Positions 7,594 through 15,409 of a DNA stretch of 26,360 bases are shown here, piece by piece. Source of the DNA: a virus; the IMG/VR virus record IMGVR_UViG_3300025073_000157, positions 1 through 26,360 of that record; one strand, 5' to 3'. The position numbers were made by a program, and so were the translations under genes. The notes beneath the pieces were generated by a model that saw only the letters and a list, made by a program, of their open reading frames with translations, ran no database searches and was not told where the DNA came from. Position 1 is the first letter of the stretch; each line of letters starts with the position of its first letter.

Positions 7594-10038
7594 CTATTCG
7601 GCGCCATCCGCATCGTTAACCCAAGTGCCAACCTCGGAGAGCACTATCCATTCGGTAGCGTTGACCGCCACCAGCGTAACGGACTGTTTGGCGGCATCAG
7701 TGGCACACATATAGTATTGCCCTGCCCCGCCGCCATTGATGGTATCATCGCCTGTGGCTTTGATAACCAAGTTGATATTAGCTCCAGCTTCCACATCGCA
7801 GAAGCTAAATACCAAACCAGCAGCTGCTGCGGGCAAGGTAAATATTGCTACGCCGGCATCGCCGTTATTGGTGATTACCGCGCCGCTTTGTGTGGCCTCT
7901 ATAGACTCGTCTGCTGTATAATCAGCTACTGCATAGGCGAAATTTATCAGATTGTCGCCGGATAAGCTGATACCCGCCGTGCCTGCATTGAGCGTAATTC
8001 CGCCGGCTGCATCAGAGGCTACCAATCCTATGGCATCGGCCGCAGCCTCAGCACTGTCGATAGATATGCCACCTTCAACATCGAGGACATACTCATCGCC
8101 GATGGTCGCGGTATAATCACCTGCTGCTGCTCCGGTAGCGTTTATGGCTACCGCCCCGGCGGAAGATGTCAGGGTAATGCCTCCAAGATCCGTAAGCAGA
8201 TAAATTGAGGCTGCTCCGGTTCCGGTATCGTTGAAAATTGTAATACCGGAGGACGTACTTCCATCAGCCATAATATTAATGGCATCCGCCGCATCCAAAC
8301 CGGACCATAATTCAATACTACCGGCATCGCTGAGTAATTGCACAGAAGCTGCCTTTTCAGTAGTGCTGGTTCCCTGGTCGTTATAGATGGTGATAGTACC
8401 CGTAGCGCCGCCGTCATTGGTGATATTGATGGCATTAGCTAAATTTGCTGTTGACCTCAATTCCACACCGCCGGCGGTTGACAGGATAGCTACCGAGGCA
8501 GCGCCTTCCGTAACCGATGTACCTTGATCGTTGTTGATGGTAATAGCTTCGCCGGTTCCACCACCGCCCGTGGTATCAATGGCAATAGCCGCAGCATCGT
8601 TTTCCGTGGCCCGCAAAGCCAATGAGCCACCAGAGTTGGAAATAATAATATCTTCACCAGCCTCACCAGTAGTCGTAATGTCAATGTCGGCTAAAGAAGT
8701 AATCTGTATGCCACTAGCAGCACCGGAAGTGATAACAATACCATCGTCCACAGAGGCTTCTGTAGAGGTGATATTTACCGAACTGCCCGTAGCCACGATG
8801 TCGATGTCTTCACCAGCACCGGCTCCGGCAGCGCTAATGTCAATTCCGCCTATAGTAGAGGAAATGACAATGGAAGTGGCAACCGATTCTCCGGCGGTGA
8901 TATTGACAGACCCGTTGGTGCAAGCCAAATCCAAATCTGAAGCAGCAGCGCCGTCAGCTGTGATATTAATGCCGCCAGCGGAAGCGTTCAGGACAATAGC
9001 ATCTTCTATGTCTTCGGCAGCAGTAACAGTGATTGAAGTGTTAGAAGCCAAATCTAAATCTTCTCCAGCCACAGCGCCAGCAACGGTTAGGTCCATACCA
9101 CCAGCGGAGGTAGAAACCTGCAAGGCGTCCGCGCCAGTTCCAGTAGAACTTACTACTAGACTGGCATCAAAAGCCCCGGCAACACTGATAGTCAAATCTT
9201 GGGCCGCACCTGTACTGGTTAAAGTAATACCAGAGGCCGCAGCATCGAAGGTAATATTGCCTACGCCCGTCAGGTCATCTACCGTACCCATAGCCAAGGC
9301 GTTGACGCCTAAAGTCGAACTCAGGGTAGCGGTATTGGCGTTAAGATAGACGCTCAAATCTTCGCCGCCATCGGTGAAGGTAAAGTAACCATCTGTGGCG
9401 TTAGCGATTGTGCCGCCGTTGGTCAGAGATAGACTGACAAATGTGCCCACACCAGCCTTAGTAACCGTCCAAGTGCTATCTGAGCCGAGAACATCTGCGC
9501 CCGTGCCGTTGCTGTCGAAGCTAAGCAAAGCTCCAGTTCCGGCACTGACAATAGTCTGAGCCACAGCACCAGCCGTATCCTGCTGGTCAAGAGCTAAGAC
9601 GACATTATTGGCCGCATTGGTGGCCGTCAAAGCCACAGCACCGGCATCTACCGTAATGGTTATGCCACCATCATAAGCCGTATCCAAATCAGTTATACCG
9701 GAAGCACCGGCAGTCAGGTCCACCCAAGCGCCATTGGCATAGACGTACAGATTATCATTGTCGCTATCATAATACATAACGCCTTCGGCTACTGTACTTG
9801 GGACCGCCGAACGCGGAGCGATATAGAACCACTGCACGCCCGCCGTGCCTTCGAGGTAGGTTTCGACTTCTTTTAGGAAATTGAAGCCCACATCCTTTTG
9901 GGCATTGCCGCTCCACCAATAAGAGGTGGGTTTTTGCACATCATTTACAGAGGTAGTCATGGCTGCGTATATGGGCGCTATTAAACACCCAATACCTAGT
10001 CCTATGACCACACAGAAAAGAAACTTTTTGAGACTCAT
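7594..10038 (-). CDS. Large repetitive fibre-like protein with signal peptide
   Basis: A protein of 814 residues from the ATG at 10038 (AGGAG seven bases before it). It opens with a signal peptide (MSLKKFLFCVVIGLGIGCLI then APIYAA). Residues about 75-110 have the EGVMYYDSDNDNLYVYANGAWVDL-type element that starts many phage fibres. The body is acidic and made of short beta strands with GG turns: about residues 335-470 hold three imperfect repeats of about 43 residues (D-I-VLNASAGGINITADGA, then DLDLA, then GSVNIT), and about 473-620 hold three repeats of about 50 residues (AINITNDGG, ITIYNDQGTS, AASVQLLSDAGSIEL). This suggests a long beta-solenoid shaft. The C-terminus has a FTLPAAAAG...INLVIKATGDDTINGGG module common at fibre ends. 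It is likely to be a long virion fibre, with unusual export signal. Confidence 0.8.
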   Translation of the reverse strand: MSLKKFLFCVVIGLGIGCLIAPIYAAMTTSVNDVQKPTSYWWSGNAQKDVGFNFLKEVETYLEGTAGVQWFYIAPRSAVPSTVAEGVMYYDSDNDNLYVYANGAWVDLTAGASGITDLDTAYDGGITITVDAGAVALTATNAANNVVLALDQQDTAGAVAQTIVSAGTGALLSFDSNGTGADVLGSDSTWTVTKAGVGTFVSLSLTNGGTIANATDGYFTFTDGGEDLSVYLNANTATLSSTLGVNALAMGTVDDLTGVGNITFDAAASGITLTSTGAAQDLTISVAGAFDASLVVSSTGTGADALQVSTSAGGMDLTVAGAVAGEDLDLASNTSITVTAAEDIEDAIVLNASAGGINITADGAAASDLDLACTNGSVNITAGESVATSIVISSTIGGIDISAAGAGAGEDIDIVATGSSVNITSTEASVDDGIVITSGAASGIQITSLADIDITTTGEAGEDIIISNSGGSLALRATENDAAAIAIDTTGGGGTGEAITINNDQGTSVTEGAASVAILSTAGGVELRSTANLANAINITNDGGATGTITIYNDQGTSTTEKAASVQLLSDAGSIELWSGLDAADAINIMADGSTSSGITIFNDTGTGAASIYLLTDLGGITLTSSAGAVAINATGAAAGDYTATIGDEYVLDVEGGISIDSAEAAADAIGLVASDAAGGITLNAGTAGISLSGDNLINFAYAVADYTADESIEATQSGAVITNNGDAGVAIFTLPAAAAGLVFSFCDVEAGANINLVIKATGDDTINGGGAGQYYMCATDAAKQSVTLVAVNATEWIVLSEVGTWVNDADGAE

Positions 10039-10061
10039 GTTCAAACTCCTAAAAAGAAAGA

Positions 10062-10505
10062 CTACTTCAAATTACTCAACACTTCATTGCTATTTTGATA
10101 CATTCTGTGTTTACTTAGGTAGCCAATAGCATTACTGAGTATTTCTGTGCTATCTAAACAATGGCCGAGGACCCAATTGCATTTAAGACACAGAAGACCT
10201 CGCACTTTGCCTGTTTTGTGGTCATGGTCAATACATAATCTTTTCCTCAATTCTAAATGACTTACTCCACAAATGGCACATTTCCCATTCTGTTTTCTAA
10301 ACATTTCCAAATAATCTCTTTCAACAATCCCAAGACGTCTATTCCTTCGGTGATCAATACGATTTGGGCGTTTTTTACCTCGGTTTCTTTCGTATGCAGC
10401 TTTGCATTGTTTACAATGAGACGTCCTCCCGCTTTTTCTTGTATTGTCTTTGCCAAACTCAGAAAGAGGTTTTTCTGTTTTGCATTTAGTACATATCTTT
10501 GTCAT
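10062..10505 (-). CDS. HNH endonuclease, recombination endonuclease VII type
   Basis: A protein of 147 residues. The N-terminus has a zinc knuckle (C5, C8, C31, C34) followed by a basic linker. The catalytic part has C76-x2-C79, then IDHDHKTGKVRGLLC (D93-H94-D95-H96, C106) and C109-N110, the signature of endonuclease VII/HNH enzymes that cut branched or specific DNA. Phages use such enzymes to resolve junctions, or carry them as mobile homing endonucleases. Its position alone between the cement gene and the fibre genes, set off by a stem-loop, favours a free-standing homing endonuclease inserted in the late operon. Only a weak purine-rich site (AGAG) precedes the start. Confidence 0.85.
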   Translation of the reverse strand: MTKICTKCKTEKPLSEFGKDNTRKSGRTSHCKQCKAAYERNRGKKRPNRIDHRRNRRLGIVERDYLEMFRKQNGKCAICGVSHLELRKRLCIDHDHKTGKVRGLLCLKCNWVLGHCLDSTEILSNAIGYLSKHRMYQNSNEVLSNLK

Positions 10506-10530
10506 AACTTACTCTTTGCTGTTATGGAGT

Positions 10531-10560
10531 AGGGAGATGAAAGCAAGGCAACATCTCCCT
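10531..10560 (-). other. Intergenic stem-loop after the cement gene
   Basis: Perfect 9-nt arms AGGGAGATG (10531-10539) and CATCTCCCT (10552-10560) with a 12-nt loop lie between the cement gene and the endonuclease VII gene. No T-run follows on the minus strand, so it may be an mRNA stabiliser or a weak terminator that limits expression of the endonuclease. Confidence 0.6.
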
Positions 10561-10578
10561 GCCCCAAGTTCAACTAAG

Positions 10579-10995
10579 TTAAGACGGCTCGTTCTGGAAG
10601 TTCCGCTGCGGATTGATGGGTTCCATACCCAACCAAGAATCCACATTGGCGGCACTAATGTCCGTACCGACATCCTCATACCAAACGCCGACCCAGCGAA
10701 GGACGAGTTGTAGCGGAACGCAAATACTAAAACCTGCCCCAATGGCGGTTCCTTGAGGGATATAAATTTCCGCCAGAATAGTGCCATCGTTGGCGCTGGG
10801 TTCCGTGGCTTTAGTTATCAAACTTGCCCTAACTGCTGTAGTGCCGACCACGGCGGTCGTTATCAGAATGTTCCACCAAACAAATCCAAGGTTTTTGTAG
10901 GCGGTGTTCGCAAAGTCAAGAACATTAGTGCTTATGGCACTGGCCTTGACATCCTGATTGTCAGAAAACTCCAATTTTGAATCAATCAAACTCAT
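10579..10995 (-). CDS. Bbp16-like capsid cement (decoration) protein
   Basis: A protein of 138 residues. The N-terminus SLIDSKLEFSDNQDVKASAI followed by STNVLDF matches the start of the Bbp16 family (cement protein of Bordetella phage BPP-1: IIDSQ-x-x-FSDAQAVTASAASTNVIDLG). The middle has the usual beta strands (ILITTAVVGTTAVRASLITK) and a late AEIYIPQGTAIGAGFSICVPL segment, then YEDVGTDISAANVDSWLGM. Such proteins bind the outside of the capsid and lock the subunits. The gene follows the major capsid gene by 33 nt, with GGGAGA before its ATG, as in BPP-1-like phages. The family call rests on remembered motifs. Confidence 0.75.
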   Translation of the reverse strand: MSLIDSKLEFSDNQDVKASAISTNVLDFANTAYKNLGFVWWNILITTAVVGTTAVRASLITKATEPSANDGTILAEIYIPQGTAIGAGFSICVPLQLVLRWVGVWYEDVGTDISAANVDSWLGMEPINPQRNFQNEPS

Positions 10996-11028
10996 GGTAA
11001 ATCTCCCATAAAAAGGGTTACTTTTGTA

Positions 11029-12036
11029 CTAGGCCACTACTTCCTCAGTATTGAGGATGATGTTGTTGTCCAACCTCCTGCAAGGCACTCCGCTAAAGGT
11101 CATGATGGGCAAACCGCCAAGACCTTCAGAGGTTGACCAGTTGACATTGCTCTTGTCTTTGAGCCTGATCTGGCCTTGCGTGGCAATGGTTTTGTTCATG
11201 TAAATCCTGGTTCCTGGGCCTTCAAAATGCCCAAGATTAAGCACTTCAATCAACTTGTCCTCATCAAAGGTGTATTTGCCTGACCCGCTGGTTATGTCGA
11301 TATTGGGCACTCGTCCGATGGCCAGTTCGTCTTTGACTGCCAAGCCGACATACCACTTGAACTGGGTAACATAGGCATAGAACTTATTGTCAGAAGCATC
11401 GAGACAAGGTTCTGTACCTTTATCTACTGTGGACAAGCCAAGTTTGCCACGCTTGGCGGCGGCAGCAGGATAGATGCAATAAACCGTATTGCGGCCCCAG
11501 TTGACCACATAAATCGAGGTCAAAGTGCTGGCAGTAGTGCCTCCATTGTCAACCACGGTCGTCAGGCTGAGAGCAGCCAGTCGTTGTTGCAGACCTACGA
11601 TTTCTTCGGGGGCTACGACAGCCGAACCTTCGGTAGTTCCCCAGATAAGGGTTTTGGCAAATTCCTGGGACAAACCTTCGACAAAGGCCAAATCTTCGTT
11701 CCGCCGGAATTGAACAGGATTGGGGGCATTATCAACCAAAGCCTCGTCAATCTCGCTGCGGGCTTCCAGCAAGGCCGTAGGTTCGACCGCGACCTGCTTG
11801 CTGGCCGCTTCCTTGGCCACGCCACTGTTCACTTTGCGCCAAGTGCCATGCGGAAGGGTAGCTCGGCGGGCCACCTTTTCGGACAATATCTGGTTACATT
11901 CGTACCAGGGAATATCCTCCAGGATTCGGCCCTGATTAGCGTTCATCACCTCGGCAATGTCGATCATGCCTTTGTCTAAAATAGACTTAGACAATTCCAG
12001 AAAAGTCAGTTGTGAATTGGGATATAAAGTTGACAT
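11029..12036 (-). CDS. Major capsid protein (HK97-like fold, BPP-1 type)
   Basis: A protein of 335 residues. Recognisable parts are the N-terminal helix with IDIAEVMNANQGRILEDIPWYECNQ, then RRATLPHGTWRKVNSGV, the segment FRRNEDLAFVEGLSQEFAKT followed by LIWG, the central STLTSIYVVNWGRNTVYCIYP strand and the C-terminal GLGGLPIMTFSGVPCRRLDN, which follow the layout of the major capsid family found in BPP-1-like and P22-like podoviruses. It has no protease-cleavage domain. It sits between scaffold and cement genes. Expression should be high: a consensus-like promoter lies at 12426-12454 and a 189-nt structured leader precedes the ATG, with AGGAG eight to nine bases upstream. Length is typical for the family. 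Confidence 0.85.
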   Translation of the reverse strand: MSTLYPNSQLTFLELSKSILDKGMIDIAEVMNANQGRILEDIPWYECNQILSEKVARRATLPHGTWRKVNSGVAKEAASKQVAVEPTALLEARSEIDEALVDNAPNPVQFRRNEDLAFVEGLSQEFAKTLIWGTTEGSAVVAPEEIVGLQQRLAALSLTTVVDNGGTTASTLTSIYVVNWGRNTVYCIYPAAAAKRGKLGLSTVDKGTEPCLDASDNKFYAYVTQFKWYVGLAVKDELAIGRVPNIDITSGSGKYTFDEDKLIEVLNLGHFEGPGTRIYMNKTIATQGQIRLKDKSNVNWSTSEGLGGLPIMTFSGVPCRRLDNNIILNTEEVVA

Positions 12037-12225
12037 TTAACACACTCCTAAAAGTTGTTGAAAAACGACTCATTTAACTTTTGCGGAGGGTGTCCAGATG
12101 TCTGGGCCTGCCTGCGTTTATAGCTCGCTCAGCTCTGACCTTTATCTGTCGGTCATGCAGCCGGGTCCGTTAGGAGTGTCCGGTAGATATGATTTCATCT
12201 GGTTTCCCTTGCGGGGCAGATGGAA
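12037..12225 (-). promoter_or_regulatory. Structured untranslated leader of the capsid gene
   Basis: No gene is readable in this 189-nt gap. On the minus strand it contains GACC...GGTC and CATCTG...CAGATG pairings, an AGGAG site before the capsid ATG, and a tiny open frame of 18 codons without a good ribosome binding site. It lies between a small gene and the major capsid gene, so it acts as the capsid mRNA leader. Confidence 0.45.
12196..12222 (-). other. Stem-loop after the small gene
   Basis: CATCTG (12196-12201) pairs with CAGATG (12217-12222), and inside it CCC pairs with GGG around a short TTGC loop. It begins three bases after the stop of the 58-residue gene. No T-run follows on the minus strand, so an mRNA end or processing site for the capsid transcript is more likely than a strong terminator. 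Confidence 0.5.
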
Positions 12226-12402
12226 TTATTTATTTTTCTTCTGTTTTTCCTTATAAACACATCGGCGTTTGACACAATTTACTACGCTGCCCATTCCTCG
12301 TCGTTTTCCTTTTGAGTTTTCACATTCGCGCCAGTAGCGCTCTACGGTGCTGACATCTAAACCATGTTCCTTGGCCAATGATTTCATGAGACCCGAAGGC
12401 AT
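12226..12402 (-). CDS. Small basic phage protein upstream of the capsid gene
   Basis: A 58-residue protein reading MPSGLMKSLAKEHGLDVSTV and so on to a Lys-rich end. The start at 12402 is set by AGGAG nine bases upstream, and the gene is the first after the promoter at 12426-12454. The N-terminal LMKSLAKEHGLDVSTVERYW resembles a group of short phage proteins (LIKKLAKK-x-G-x-S-x-x-EVE-x-x-W) that are often encoded near capsid or maturation genes; I recall this pattern but cannot name a function. The helix-turn-helix-like segment and C-terminal basic run (KRRCVYKEKQKKNK) might bind nucleic acid. Confidence 0.65.
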   Translation of the reverse strand: MPSGLMKSLAKEHGLDVSTVERYWRECENSKGKRRGMGSVVNCVKRRCVYKEKQKKNK

Positions 12403-12425
12403 TAATCATCTCCTATCTTACCCAT

Positions 12426-12454
12426 ATTATACCTGTTTTTTCTGTCGATGTAAA
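12426..12454 (-). promoter_or_regulatory. Promoter for the head genes
   Basis: On the minus strand TTTACA (12454-12449) and TATAAT (12431-12426) are separated by exactly 17 nt. Five of six and six of six bases match the sigma70 consensus. Transcription would begin near 12419 and run into the 58-residue gene, the major capsid gene and the cement gene. This lets the capsid genes be expressed above the portal and scaffold genes. Confidence 0.7.
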
Positions 12455-12460
12455 GGATTA

Positions 12461-13219
12461 TTATTTCCGTCTCATGCTTGGATAATCTAACATTCCGGGT
12501 TCGCCAGTAGGCGCTGGTCCTGCCCCCGGAATGAGATTGTCTTCGGCTATTTTTTCCTTATAGACTTCGTAAAACGCTTTCAAAACGACAGGATCGTTGT
12601 CAATGCCTTTGGTCTTGAAAAGTTCCCGCAAGGCCGCTGTGCCATAAACCTCAAAGGCTTTCACTACTCCGGCCATATTTTTCTCAAAACTTGCACCCCA
12701 TTCCGTTTTCAGAGCATTGCCGGCCTTGATTACGGCTTCTTTTTGGGCTGCTTCCTCTTGTGCTTTCAGTTGAGTTTGGGTCTCTTGGTTGGCCTTGAAT
12801 AACTTTGTCTGCCAATTATTATAGAATCCTACAGCAACATCCATTTGTTCTTGATTCCAGCGAGCTTGATGAGCCACATCTTTGAATTGTTTTACGGCTT
12901 CTTCGTCCCAACCCATACCCTCCGGCAGATCCGCCGGTTTTTCAATCTTGTAATCTTCAGCTTTCGCGGGCCTGCCAAGTTTGGTATAAATAGAATCATA
13001 TTGTTTCGTTTTTTCCTCCGGCGAATCATCATCTTTCGGCAAACTGATAGACCGCCCTCGAAGTTGTTCAAGATTTACATGGCCTTTGAGGGCTTCTTCG
13101 AGCGATTCATAACGACCCAAGACCTTTATTGCGCCATCATCTAGATCGTAATCGTTGGTCCAATGGTCCTCGCTCAACTTTGCCTCGTCTAACAAGCCTG
13201 TGGTTCCTTCGTCAGCCAT
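12461..13219 (-). CDS. Capsid scaffolding protein
   Basis: A 252-residue acidic protein. It has the shape of phage scaffolds: a disordered acidic N-terminus, then YTKLGRPAKAEDYKIEKPAD followed by LPEGMGWDEEAVKQFKDVAHQ, a common scaffold block, and a long charged helix (residues about 120-170; QEQMDVAVGFYNNWQTKLFK then Gln/Glu/Ala-rich). The C-terminus ends with Arg-Lys residues (PSMRRK), the part that often binds the coat protein. AAGGAG precedes the ATG. It lies between the Bbp19-like gene and the capsid promoter, the usual place for the scaffold. It guides prohead assembly and then leaves. Confidence 0.83.
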   Translation of the reverse strand: MADEGTTGLLDEAKLSEDHWTNDYDLDDGAIKVLGRYESLEEALKGHVNLEQLRGRSISLPKDDDSPEEKTKQYDSIYTKLGRPAKAEDYKIEKPADLPEGMGWDEEAVKQFKDVAHQARWNQEQMDVAVGFYNNWQTKLFKANQETQTQLKAQEEAAQKEAVIKAGNALKTEWGASFEKNMAGVVKAFEVYGTAALRELFKTKGIDNDPVVLKAFYEVYKEKIAEDNLIPGAGPAPTGEPGMLDYPSMRRK

Positions 13220-13230
13220 TGATTTCTCCT

Positions 13231-13536
13231 TTATTCTATTCTCAAAAGGTTATCAACTATTTGTCGCATATTCTGAATCCTGCCGTCAGGATAACGTTTG
13301 ATGATTCCCATTAGATTCAATATGCCGATGGCCTGATTATGTCGGTGCATATCGCCTTCCTCGCGTATCAGGTCGAAGACTGAGGAATGGTCCAGCATAT
13401 CCGCCAGGACTTCGCGCCCCGTATGGCTGTTGAAAGTGGCCCGGTAAGAGGCCGCCAATTTCTTCGGCGGCTCAAAGCGGTTTGAAATAGCTAGAGCGGC
13501 CTGTTGTTTTTCGTATGGTCCTTGCGGTTCGGGCAT
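13231..13536 (-). CDS. Bbp19-like phage protein
   Basis: A 101-residue protein resembling the Bbp19-like phage domain: a YRATFNSHTGREVLADMLDH segment, followed by variable residues and an HRHNQAIGILNLMG helix, equivalent to the family's F-x-T-x-EGR-x-VLADL and N-x-x-x-x-EGxR parts. Its role in the virion is not known; it is always seen between portal and scaffold in BPP-1-like genomes. The ATG comes one base after the portal stop (TAA A ATG), with GGAG inside the portal end, so translation is coupled. Assignment is by motif memory and gene order. Confidence 0.65.
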   Translation of the reverse strand: MPEPQGPYEKQQAALAISNRFEPPKKLAASYRATFNSHTGREVLADMLDHSSVFDLIREEGDMHRHNQAIGILNLMGIIKRYPDGRIQNMRQIVDNLLRIE

Positions 13537-13537
13537 T

Positions 13538-15208
13538 TTACTTTCCTGCTCCTATCATGGCGGCCAGTGGAGATGTCGGGTCGGTTTTTTTCTGGATGCT
13601 AGGAATTGTCTTAGCTGCTTCCTGTAACATTTGGGCCTGCATCTGTGCTTGCTGAGCCATCATTCGCTGCTGCCTGATACCGGCGACTTCTTCATCACTC
13701 TTGATTTCTTCTTCCGGCCAAGAACCGTCTCTGGCTATGCGGGTGGCAGTTTTATCAAAGTCAAAATAATCCAATACTTGGGGAGCCACGGCAAACAGCG
13801 GTTCCAGTTGGCCGATGACTACTTGCGTGCGTCTTATCTCACGCTGCTGGCGTTGGGCGCGTTCCAGTAGGCCGTTATATTCGACTTCTATGCGTCCATT
13901 ACTCTGTTCCAGGACTATATCCGGCGGCTGGTCAATCCAGTTATTGCGCAGGGCGATGTCGAAAATCCGGTCGTGGTGGGCATTGAACAGGTCGTTATTG
14001 AGCCTGCCTATCTTGGGGGCCAGCATGATACCGCGTTCATTGGCCCGCTCTACGACTTCCGTAGCCGTAAGAGTTTTTTCCGTTCTGGCCAGCATGAGGA
14101 AGAAATCAACATTGAACCAGCGGTCGATGGCGGCGGCGGCCCGATCCTCGCGGTCGGCCCCGTAGGGGTATTTGATGTCGGTATTGATAGGCTCCGGTTT
14201 ATGTTCCGGCCTGTGGCCCCAAGTGAATCCGCCAGGACCGATATGTACCTTGCCTCTCATTTCAGCATGGGCATACATGGGCGGCTCTACAGAGAGATGG
14301 CCAGCCCGGAGCATGACTTCGGTTATGGAGTTTATGCCAAATATATCCACCAAGGCAAAGCAACCTAAGCCTACGCCATAGACACTGCCGGGGCTTTTGG
14401 CAAACCGCCAATAACTAAAGGGTTTGGAAAAGTAACCGGCGATCCGCAGAGGTCTCTGCTTGTCTTCCGGGACTTCTTCCTGAATATAAACACTTATCCA
14501 TTCTCGGTCGGGCAAGTCTGTAATCCCGGCGAATATGCGGTCGGAGCGTTTATGGCAGACGTGTATGAATTTGAATCTTTTCAGCGGGTCTTTTTCTATG
14601 GCCTTTTGCAGAGGTTCGCTGAGTAATTCTTTATCGAAAGATTCGCCGGCATTACGCGCACTAAGTGGGTAATACCGATAGAAGGTGTCCACATTACTGC
14701 CGGAGTCTTCATCGACATAAATTTCGCGGGGATGAAAATTAAAACAAGCCAGACCGTTGCCTTGGGCATTTTCCTCTATCCAACTTGGGGCGTCGCCTAT
14801 GCTGCCGGCATCACGGAAGATAGGTCCAAGATGGGAATAATAGTTACTGTTTCTCATCAGGCCGTAGATGACTTCTTCCACACCCTGGAGCCATTTGCGG
14901 ACTTGAACATTCTTGTCCAGCTTCTTATTGCCCATGCGGTAGATGAACCAGTCGAGACTGGAAGAAACCAGGTGTCCTTGCATACCGTCGGCCCAATTTT
15001 CCAGGGCTTCCTGGGGGGCGGCATTGAAAACGGTCAGATTGGGCTTTTTGCCTTGGTCGGATATTTCCGTATCGTCCCATAAAGACAAATCAGGGCGGAG
15101 AAGTTGAATTACTTCGCGGCGAAGATTTTCCCAAGGTTTGCGGACATCCTGCATGGCCGAGAATCTGGCTGAAAGCCGTTTATAAAGATTGTTTTCGGAT
15201 TCCGGCAT
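13538..15208 (-). CDS. Portal protein (head-to-tail connector, podovirus type)
   Basis: A 556-residue protein of the head-to-tail connecting family that forms the dodecameric portal. Key parts: N-terminal LYKRLSARFSAMQDVRKPWE and L-RREVIQLLRPD, the FNAAPQEALENWADGMQGHLV segment (residues about 60-80; the family's LAS-x-x-x-G-x-TSP-x-x-PWF region, here LVSSSLDWF), the FRDAGSIGDAPSWIEE turn, HPREIYVDEDSGSNVDTFYR, and YFSKPFSYWRFAKSPGSVYG then VGLGCFALVDI. The C-terminus is Gln, Met-rich (QQRMMAQQAQMQAQMLQEAAK in pieces). GGGAG precedes the ATG and the end overlaps tightly with the Bbp19-like gene. Length fits the family (about 520-560). Confidence 0.88.
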   Translation of the reverse strand: MPESENNLYKRLSARFSAMQDVRKPWENLRREVIQLLRPDLSLWDDTEISDQGKKPNLTVFNAAPQEALENWADGMQGHLVSSSLDWFIYRMGNKKLDKNVQVRKWLQGVEEVIYGLMRNSNYYSHLGPIFRDAGSIGDAPSWIEENAQGNGLACFNFHPREIYVDEDSGSNVDTFYRYYPLSARNAGESFDKELLSEPLQKAIEKDPLKRFKFIHVCHKRSDRIFAGITDLPDREWISVYIQEEVPEDKQRPLRIAGYFSKPFSYWRFAKSPGSVYGVGLGCFALVDIFGINSITEVMLRAGHLSVEPPMYAHAEMRGKVHIGPGGFTWGHRPEHKPEPINTDIKYPYGADREDRAAAAIDRWFNVDFFLMLARTEKTLTATEVVERANERGIMLAPKIGRLNNDLFNAHHDRIFDIALRNNWIDQPPDIVLEQSNGRIEVEYNGLLERAQRQQREIRRTQVVIGQLEPLFAVAPQVLDYFDFDKTATRIARDGSWPEEEIKSDEEVAGIRQQRMMAQQAQMQAQMLQEAAKTIPSIQKKTDPTSPLAAMIGAGK

Positions 15209-15409
15209 TTATTCTCCCAGTTTCAATTTCCCAAACAGTTTAGGATTAAGCAGGGCCGGGGATTCAAAAAGCAATCCTCGGCTCACTAGACTGGCACTTC
15301 TGGCCATCGCCCTCTTGCGGCGGATAATTTCTTCCAGTTTACCGCCGGTGGTTTCTGCCGGTATCATGGTCGGGGGTGGCACTCTAGGTTTTGAACCGCC
15401 GCCAAACAT
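15209..15409 (-). CDS. Small portal-adjacent phage protein
   Basis: A 66-residue protein starting at the ATG at 15409 (MFGGGSKPRVPPP), chosen because GAGGAGG lies nine bases upstream; a longer frame exists but lacks a good site. The pattern of Gly-Pro-rich N-terminus, then a basic helix (KLEEIIRRKRAMARSASL) and a Leu-Gly C-terminus (NPKLFGKLKLGE) is typical of short phage proteins encoded just before the portal. Its function is unknown. The stop directly abuts the portal start, and the start lies in the end of the upstream coiled-coil gene. Confidence 0.7.
   Translation of the reverse strand: MFGGGSKPRVPPPTMIPAETTGGKLEEIIRRKRAMARSASLVSRGLLFESPALLNPKLFGKLKLGE

Noticed and set aside
8531-9349. 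Plus-strand frame of 272 codons opposite the repetitive fibre gene
   Set aside because: It is rich in Ala, Pro, Ser and Val because it mirrors the repeats on the other strand; no binding site and no neighbours in that direction.
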